Below, in pieces: positions 58,011-64,000 of a stretch of DNA of 64,000 bases. The notes beneath the pieces were generated by a model. It was not told where the DNA came from. It saw only the letters and a program-made list of their open reading frames with translations, and did not search any database. Each line of letters opens with the position of its first letter. The stretch's first letter is position 1. The translations under genes and the position numbers were made by a program. The stretch is from Rhizophagus irregularis (lineage: Eukaryota; Glomeromycota; Glomeromycetes; Glomerales; Glomeraceae): positions 3,348,001 to 3,412,000 of the forward strand of contig NC_089434.1 in NCBI RefSeq assembly GCF_026210795.1, read 5' to 3'.

Positions 58011-58561
58011 TGCCATTAAATATATTGTAGACCAGGCTATACCATTACATTCTTAGTTGGCTTTTTATATACAAAAGTTCTTTGATGCTTATTAGTTTAT
58101 TAGCAATATTTGGGTTGGCTGTAAAACTATAAAATATAAAAGTGAGAGAATTCTTTATGTATTACAATTCATTATGATGTGCAATAAAAAAAATAAATAT
58201 AATGTAGTTTCGCATACGCATAGGTAAACTTTGGTAAACTTTATTAAATGCAAGTCCCAGCATCATATTATTTCTTTGCTCTCACAAGTATAAGAAAAAT
58301 ATTTATAACTAATTTATTTCTGTCGCTATTACTTACCACGAGATGGAATCGATTCTCACTCCCATATTCTTTCTTCACCTGAAATAAATTTCTATAAATA
58401 ATTCTCGTCTATTTAAATCACTCACAAATTCGGGTTTGTACAATTGGCATAACTATTATGCGATATCCATATTTTTTAAATCAAACAAGGATCTATCCCC
58501 ATCTCAGAGTCCAGTACAAGAAAGAAAATTTCTCTGAATTTTTCGCAAAAAATAATTTACA

Positions 58562-58802
58562 ATGACAGCAGATAGCGATCCATTTAATGATTTCTGGGGA
58601 ATTTCATCACTGGAATCGGTTACCATTGTAGCTACATGAATCTGCAATAAATCGAGGATGGGAATGACAATATCGAGGATGGAAATGATAGAACCGAAAT
58701 TGTCAAGACAATGTTAAAGGTTACAGGCGTAATATAATTTGGGGTTCTCAACATGCTATATATGAATATTTATTTATTCATCGTATGGTGGAAATATTAT
58801 GA
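58562..58802 (+). pseudogene. Relic of a short unnamed gene
   Basis: Starts MTADSDPFNDFWGISSLESV and is open for 25 codons. Further protein-like pieces follow in other frames: NDRTEIVKTMLKVTGV near 58680 and GSQHAIYEYLFIHRMVEIL ending at TGA 58800-58802. A short GAGGATGG(G/A)AATGA direct repeat at 58654 and 58676 gives NIEDGND twice. It probably was a protein of about 80-100 residues. Not recognised. Confidence 0.35.
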
Positions 58803-59025
58803 TAAATAAATTAATGTAATCTTTCTTTAGTTCTAATGATTCTTTCTAATCATGCTAATATTAATTAAAAGATTTTATAACCTTCCGAAAATTATTATAG
58901 TGATTAAATTTATTTTTTATTGGTCAAAATGTTGACTCAATTGAATAATATACTACTTTAAATTTATATTAAATTTAGTCCTGCTTTGAAACTTGTGACA
59001 AAAACTACACATTTTAGATAATGTA

Positions 59026-59166
59026 TATACAGCCAACTCTTCCCTAAATGCATCCTCTGGTTCGGACCCAAACTTATACGATCTCTAATTATTTACTCTA
59101 TAAATGCACGCCCTCTCCAAATGCACTATTACAAAAATTATGTGCATTTATAGGAGTTGACTATAT
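59026..59166. mobile_element. 141-bp MITE with TATA(C/T)AG(C/T)CAACTC termini
   Basis: The left end TATACAGCCAACTCTTCC and the right end GGAGTTGACTATA are inverted with a few mismatches, followed by TAAATGCA on both sides. Inside, AAATGCACGCCCTCTCC and AAATGCATCCTCTGG are related words. A TA-type flank is likely. Non-coding. Confidence 0.6.
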
Positions 59167-59169
59167 AAT

Positions 59170-61135
59170 TTTTTAATTTTTTTTTTATCAAAATGTACAT
59201 TAAATCGACTAATAAATGGGGGGTTTTTCACGAGATCACGTGATCATAATCGTTAGTCTCTTATTTATTGAAAATAATTAAAAATAAAATACCTCCATTT
59301 GATTAATTAGCGTTGTGAATAGTTTCGACCGAAGAGTGAGGTCCCGTAGGGGATGAAGTTCTGGGTTCTATACACGCATATTAGTTATTTCGCATGAAAA
59401 TGCCATTTACTTTTATTTGTAATAGTCTTAGTTCTACTACTCTTTTAGAAATAAAATAAATAAATAAAAATAAAATACTTGTACATCAGAGTATATAAAA
59501 TTATATTAATCAATTCGCATAATTTTTTTGACAATTTTTTTTTTTCGAAATACCTATATCGTCATAAAAAGTCACCAATTAAAGAGTCTATTTTATTATT
59601 ATTAGTAACGATGTATCCAAGCAAATATATATTATATTCCCTCAACTTTCAAAAAATACTACCCCTAAAAAAATACCATAAAGATTCATTAGAATCGTCC
59701 GATCATGAGTTCAAGTTGGAATTTACTCCTTTATTTGCTTATTTGACATCAGAACGTTACTATTTTATATAAATGAAAAGAGCCCTTTGATCGAAAAATG
59801 TATCAGTATATTAGGTCCTTTACAACACCAAAACAAATACAAACAAAATTATCATTATAAAACAATAACAGCAGCTCATCAAAATCAGATTTACAAAGTT
59901 TATTTGTGAACGTCGAGTTTGTATTACAACATGATTCTGATCGGGCATGGTTCCTCGGTACCCTTAAAATCGGATTATTGATATTTATAAAGTATATGCA
60001 TATTCAAGTAATATTACAGATAAAAAGAATGTGTTAAATGAAAAAGCAATTTTTTTACGCTCATAAATTATAAAGTTCTTTTTTTTTTTACGGTTGATTT
60101 AATCACTTCACAAAATTCAGCTTTTGGATTTTCTGGCATAGGTTCATAATATCAGATAAAAATAATATGCCTAGGAAAATTCTTTATTAACGTAAAATTT
60201 ATATGTACAGTACACTGTGTATATATTAAAATAATAAATATATATTTATATATATGTATGTATGTATGTATGATTAACTAATAATATTGTTATTATATTT
60301 ATATTATTGTTTCACATTTGGCTCAAACAAGACATCTCCCGAGACGATCTTGACAATTAAACTCTAAGCTAAATGCGAAATTTTATCCCTGATTGTTTAT
60401 AACAAAGATGATAATTCCCTTTTAAAACCCGAAATTTATACGCCAATTTTTTTTTTTGTGTATTTTAAATTTACATAAATATATATTACAACATATATAT
60501 TTTTTATTTCCTATAATAGGTTGCATATTTAGTTATTTTGGTTGATTTTGAGTGCATTTAAAATGATTTTTTTTTATAAATAATAGGCTCTCGCACTTTT
60601 TTTTCACTTTCAACCTTCACTGTTCTATTTCCCTCCTTGTTTATCCATCAAACTTTTTGTTATTGCTTTGTGTTCGGTTTGAATTTATCTTGTAATCATA
60701 AAAAAAAAATTTTTTTTTTTTTTTTTTGCTTGTTTATCGTTTAATTAATAAATGATAACATTTTGAACTTTATTCCCTTCCAATCAATTTTTATCCGCAG
60801 TAATTCTTCTTTTTTCGTGGCTTTAGTTAATTTCTACTGCGCACAGCCTCAATTCTTCATCTATTTCTGTAAATATTTTCTTCATTCTGAAGTCGTTCTA
60901 TAATTCTCATACAGTCTCCTTTTTTTTTATATATATCATTTAGATTTTCGATAATAAACCACCAAATACGATACTTTTTAGTAGTCTTTTTTTAATATAT
61001 TTATTTCTCTCATACAAAACTAAAATAATAGGTACTTTTTTTTCTTTTTCATTTTTTTTTCCTTTTTCTTTTTCTTTTTCTTTTCTTTTTTTTTTTGAAT
61101 GAAAATTAATATATCATCACGTGAAAACACAGCAC
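59170..61135. other. Long interval upstream of the MACPF-like gene
   Basis: Contents: a palindrome GATCACGTGATC near 59242; a GC-richer stretch 59315-59385 (GACCGAAGAGTGAGGTCCCG, TTCTGGGTTCTATAC) with a faint tRNA B-box look; a tract of AAATAAATAAAAATAAAAT near 59450; a small open frame at 59479-59772 that I cannot support; a TATG microsatellite at 60253-60272; and pyrimidine runs from 60580 to 61098, the longest (CTTTTT)n at 61035-61098. The pyrimidine part may belong to the promoter of the downstream gene. Confidence 0.4.
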
Positions 61136-61140
61136 TCAAG

Positions 61141-61311
61141 TTTTGTGGGCGCGGTTTATGTCGATCTTCACCATATAAGGAACGACATTTAAGTGTCACC
61201 TGATCACGTGCAGCCACGAGTTCAAAAACATTAAGTATCTGAGGGACAGTTTTTTTTAGTGTCAAAAATTTATTTGTCACTCCCGTGATACAAAAAACCG
61301 CGCCCACAAAA
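61141..61311. promoter_or_regulatory. 171-bp foldback in the promoter or 5' UTR of the MACPF-like gene
   Basis: TTTTGTGGGCGCGGTTT at 61141-61157 and its exact complement at 61295-61311. The right arm ends 19 bases before the ATG at 61331. Between the arms are TGATCACGTG at 61201-61210 and two GTGTCA words, one near 61193 and one near 61259. It is GC-rich for this window. A MITE that became part of the gene's leader, or a transcript hairpin, are the two readings. Confidence 0.6.
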
Positions 61312-61330
61312 CCGGGGTGCGAAAACACAA

Positions 61331-63379
61331 ATGGATGACGTACAAGATGGTATTGACATAATAGTTCAAATAGATGACCCACGTGATCCGCAATCAAAAC
61401 GCGTATTAGCTAAATTAAATCCTGGAGAAAATTTATTAAATAATCGTAAAAAGCTTGAGCAAAATAGCAAAGTTAAAATGAATGATACATTTTCATTTAC
61501 AAATAAAGTCGGTCAAATCGATAACAACAATATTTTAGCTGAAATAGCAAAAGAAGATGAAGAAAGAATAATTTTAGAAAAAATTATAAATAAGGAAGAC
61601 AGAATTTTATATTTAAAGTCAGAACCTGATTGGAAATTTTTAAAGGATAGACATAAATTAGAATATGGGATTACTTTAACATTAGAAAAGGCTAATAAGA
61701 AAGCGTTTACAATAATGGAGGATTGTAAAATGACTGAAATTGTTGATGGTTGCAAATATAGTACAATTGAAATTGATTCGGAAGAGGATCAAATTATGAA
61801 AAATGATTTACTTTTAGCTGCGGACATTAACACAAAAGTTTTTGTAAATTTAAGTACATCATTTGAAAGATCTAAAATTACAAAATCTAATTGTAACGCT
61901 AATTTAGCTTGTACCATAAGTGAATATGGTAAAGCATCTTTAAAATTTAGATTGCAACCAGATGTAGAATTTATTAAAGAAGTAAAAGATGCTATAGAAT
62001 CTAAAGATCCTAGGAATTTTAAGAAAATCATTGAGGAATATGGTCAATTCATTCCAACAGAAATTACGTTGGGTGGAAGAGCTTATTTTAAGAGGTCAAA
62101 TATTTCAAGGCATTTTTCTGAAGAAAACCCTAAAAAACTTAATATAAGTACAGGTAGTCAAGGCTCAAATATCAAAATAGAAAGTAATACTGAAAATTTA
62201 ATCAATAATATTAATAATTCCAAACGTGAATGTTTTAAATTAGTTGGAGGGCAAAATCTTAATATTAATAATTTTGATGAAAAAGTTTGGGCAGAATCTC
62301 TAAAGGATTTCAGGTATTGGAGTTGCATAAAATTTAAGAATCCAATTAGCATTTTTCAACCTCTATCTGAAAATTTGCGTAAACAGATCTTATTATCAAT
62401 CGGAAAAAAAATACTTTATACTAATACTGAAGATCATAAGTATTTTTTAGTTGAATATGCAAAACCAAGAGTATTTGGATTAGACATACCAGAAAATATT
62501 TTAAAAATTATACAAAATAAAGATGCTGGTTGTAGCATCTTTGCAACGGTAATTGACAAAAAGGAAAAAGATATTTTTAATTGTCAAGTCATTTGGTCAC
62601 AAAATGAAGACCCAAGACTTGTAATTCACTGTATTCAAAAAAAATTTAAGCAACGTAAATGCAAATTGAGAATTAGTTGGATGGTTATTGGCTACGACTT
62701 AAATTTTGATCTTAGTCATTCAGAATTTAATATTCAATTAAAAGTTCAAAATGAATATTTTAAAGCAACAGGTCATCAAACCATAATTAAATCATTAGAT
62801 TTGGAAGATAATTCATCAGTTCTTTGTCTTGGAATCCCTGTACTAAGCAAGTTAAATTCTTCAAATGATTCTCTTGTCATTAATCATCATTTTTTTAATG
62901 ATCAAAATAATGAAAAAATTGGATTGCATGCATTTTCTTATTGTTTAGAAAAAAATCATTATGTAAATTTACCTGATTTTACTTTTACTATACTCATTAT
63001 TTCATCTTATCCTAATTCTGATGATTATGGAATATTACCCATTAAAAATAATAATAAGATAAGAAATCTTATTAATTCTATTAAACATAATCCATTAAAA
63101 CAGCAGAGACCAAAATTTATAAGTTTATATTCTATGGGAGAAAATTGTGGTTTAAATTTTCTAAAACAAAAAATTAATCAAATTAAAATAAAATCTATTG
63201 ATACTAATTGTGATCAAGAAGATTGTGTTTGTAAAAGTAAAAAAAAGAAATCGGAGATTAATCTGAAATACGCATTCTTAAATCCAATTGAGGTATTTTG
63301 TAATTTCTTTTATTATTCAATTCAATTGTTTGATATGATAACCTTGAAATTAAACCAAATATTTTATCCTCTCCTTTAG
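61331..63379 (+). CDS. MACPF-like protein, 682 residues, intact single exon
   Basis: One uninterrupted frame from ATG 61331 to TAG. Residues about 9-150 form an N-terminal module (VQIDDPRDPQSKRVLAKLNP, then YLKSEPDWKFLKDRHKLEYG) that may be a small beta-grasp-like sensor (inference). Residues about 150-385 carry the membrane-attack-complex/perforin pattern. The signature is EEYGQFIPTEITLGGR at about 235, matching the family's YG-x-x-[FY]...LGG[RK], with WAESLKDFRYWSCI at 320 after a Gly/Asn/Ser-rich loop. Residues about 400-570 hold two similar beta-rich stretches (CSIFATVIDKKE, then GIPVLSKLNSS), and the tail has a Cys cluster CDQEDCVCKSKKKK at about 627. No signal peptide is seen. Large families of such proteins are known in Rhizophagus. 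MACPF domains can form pores or act in other ways, and the role here is unknown. Nothing is broken. Confidence 0.8.
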   Translation: MDDVQDGIDIIVQIDDPRDPQSKRVLAKLNPGENLLNNRKKLEQNSKVKMNDTFSFTNKVGQIDNNNILAEIAKEDEERIILEKIINKEDRILYLKSEPDWKFLKDRHKLEYGITLTLEKANKKAFTIMEDCKMTEIVDGCKYSTIEIDSEEDQIMKNDLLLAADINTKVFVNLSTSFERSKITKSNCNANLACTISEYGKASLKFRLQPDVEFIKEVKDAIESKDPRNFKKIIEEYGQFIPTEITLGGRAYFKRSNISRHFSEENPKKLNISTGSQGSNIKIESNTENLINNINNSKRECFKLVGGQNLNINNFDEKVWAESLKDFRYWSCIKFKNPISIFQPLSENLRKQILLSIGKKILYTNTEDHKYFLVEYAKPRVFGLDIPENILKIIQNKDAGCSIFATVIDKKEKDIFNCQVIWSQNEDPRLVIHCIQKKFKQRKCKLRISWMVIGYDLNFDLSHSEFNIQLKVQNEYFKATGHQTIIKSLDLEDNSSVLCLGIPVLSKLNSSNDSLVINHHFFNDQNNEKIGLHAFSYCLEKNHYVNLPDFTFTILIISSYPNSDDYGILPIKNNNKIRNLINSIKHNPLKQQRPKFISLYSMGENCGLNFLKQKINQIKIKSIDTNCDQEDCVCKSKKKKSEINLKYAFLNPIEVFCNFFYYSIQLFDMITLKLNQIFYPLL

Positions 63380-64000
63380 ATTAAGACTGTGAAAAGAGAA
63401 TCACCTTGGCTACTAAGAAATTAAAATCTTTTTAATATTTAAAGTTTTATTATAATTAAGAAATTAATTTTATATAAACGAACCTAGAAGTAATTTAAAC
63501 CTAATCCCCTTTACATCTTGTATAAGTTATTTTACATATAAGGTTTTATTATGAAATTTTAGATTTACTTTATGACAAAAGAAATTAAGGAATTTATAAG
63601 GTTGTATTTAAAATTAAGGTTTTATACGTTTAAAATTTGATTGTTCGTTAAATATGTATTATACTGTACAGTATATATGTGTTATAGATTTATCATGTAA
63701 TGCTATTATGATATGTATGTCAATAAAATAATAATTACCGTTGAAACTTAAATATAAAATTAACGTTCATATCGGCGGATGATTCAACGTGTAATTTTGA
63801 TATTTTTGTTACACAAAGCATTTCATAAGGCGTAGTAAGATTGGGGATACAATAATTTGATAAATACTTCTTCTAAGCCAAAAATATAATAAATATGATT
63901 CTGTTAATATTGATAATATCCATTATGGGATCTCATTTTACACAATAATTTCTGGGATTTTTTTTTTTGTAAAATTAAAAGCGTATACGTTTTTACAATC
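63380..64000. other. 3' flank of the MACPF-like gene and window end
   Basis: AT-rich with short repeats of AAGGTTTTA(T/A) at about 63540, 63617 and 63599. AATAAA occurs at 63722-63727, a possible but distant polyadenylation signal. The palindrome TACTGTACAGTA lies at about 63661. No gene is visible. Confidence 0.4.

Noticed and set aside
59315-59385. tRNA or tRNA-derived SINE, because of GGGTTCTATAC
   Set aside because: The B-box-like word is imperfect, no A box or cloverleaf can be drawn, and no second copy was seen.
61020-61397. 125-codon minus-strand frame with a Lys-rich tail
   Set aside because: It is a shadow of the pyrimidine tract, the foldback and the start of the MACPF-like gene on the other strand.
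1-64000. CRISPR array, rRNA operon or bacterial-type operon
   Set aside because: No regular spacer-repeat structure and no rRNA text were found. Introns and fungal families show that the window is eukaryotic.

Overview
The window is strongly AT-rich (by eye about three quarters A+T), has many short GT-AG introns, and carries protein families that are typical of arbuscular mycorrhizal fungi: a TKL-type protein kinase, a MACPF-like protein, a Crinkler-type effector fossil and a multi-exon repeated family. It most resembles a repeat-rich accessory region of a Rhizophagus-like (Glomeromycotina) nuclear genome. That assignment rests on recalled family resemblance, not on a search. I see no rRNA, tRNA, CRISPR or LTR element.

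Layout. 1-2130 is a partial copy of a repeat block that recurs further right. 2730-3085 holds weak WD40-like scraps. 4155-4700 is a Gln/Asn/Thr-rich gene whose upstream region is repeated at 5590-6175 in front of a decayed second copy. 6735-7983 (minus) is a five-exon kinase with its N-terminus missing. 8532-9960 is a foldback element, a CACTA transposase scrap and another piece of the repeat block. 10000-10530 is a decayed inverted copy of the locus at 50370-51220. 11057-14545 is a decayed multi-exon gene.

From about 15880 to 39160 lies a tandem segmental duplication with a pitch of about 9.6 kb: unit A (15880-25121), unit B (25400-33395) and a shorter unit C (34760-39160). Each unit starts with a short minus-strand gene for a basic protein of about 80 residues ending in a DPFxNQxF-type motif. 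Next come about 6 kb of AT-rich sub-repeats. In A and B the unit ends with a minus-strand gene for a 332-residue protein with a SKICH-like N-terminus. The A copy of that larger gene has one in-frame stop, and the B copy is broken by a local inversion. A diverged fourth member of the small-protein family lies at 50966-51133, and a decayed fifth at 10087-10150. Coding differences between units are whole codons, while the flanks carry indels of any length, so the small genes look selected.

39410-41200 is an ATPase-family fossil. 42060-45624 is a tandem array nested with at least four terminal-inverted-repeat elements. 46280-47480 is a gene split by two related MITEs. 48650-48960 is a heptamer minisatellite. 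54140-54873 (minus) is a three-exon gene of unknown function. 55800-58010 is a Crinkler-type fossil. 61331-63379 is an intact single-exon gene for a 682-residue MACPF-like protein, with a 171-bp foldback sequence ending 19 bases before its start codon.

The genes do not form a pathway. The region reads as a fast-evolving accessory block in which small non-autonomous DNA elements, tandem duplication and inversion have repeatedly remodelled lineage-specific gene families. The duplicated units are useful because one unit often preserves the empty site of an insertion found in another.
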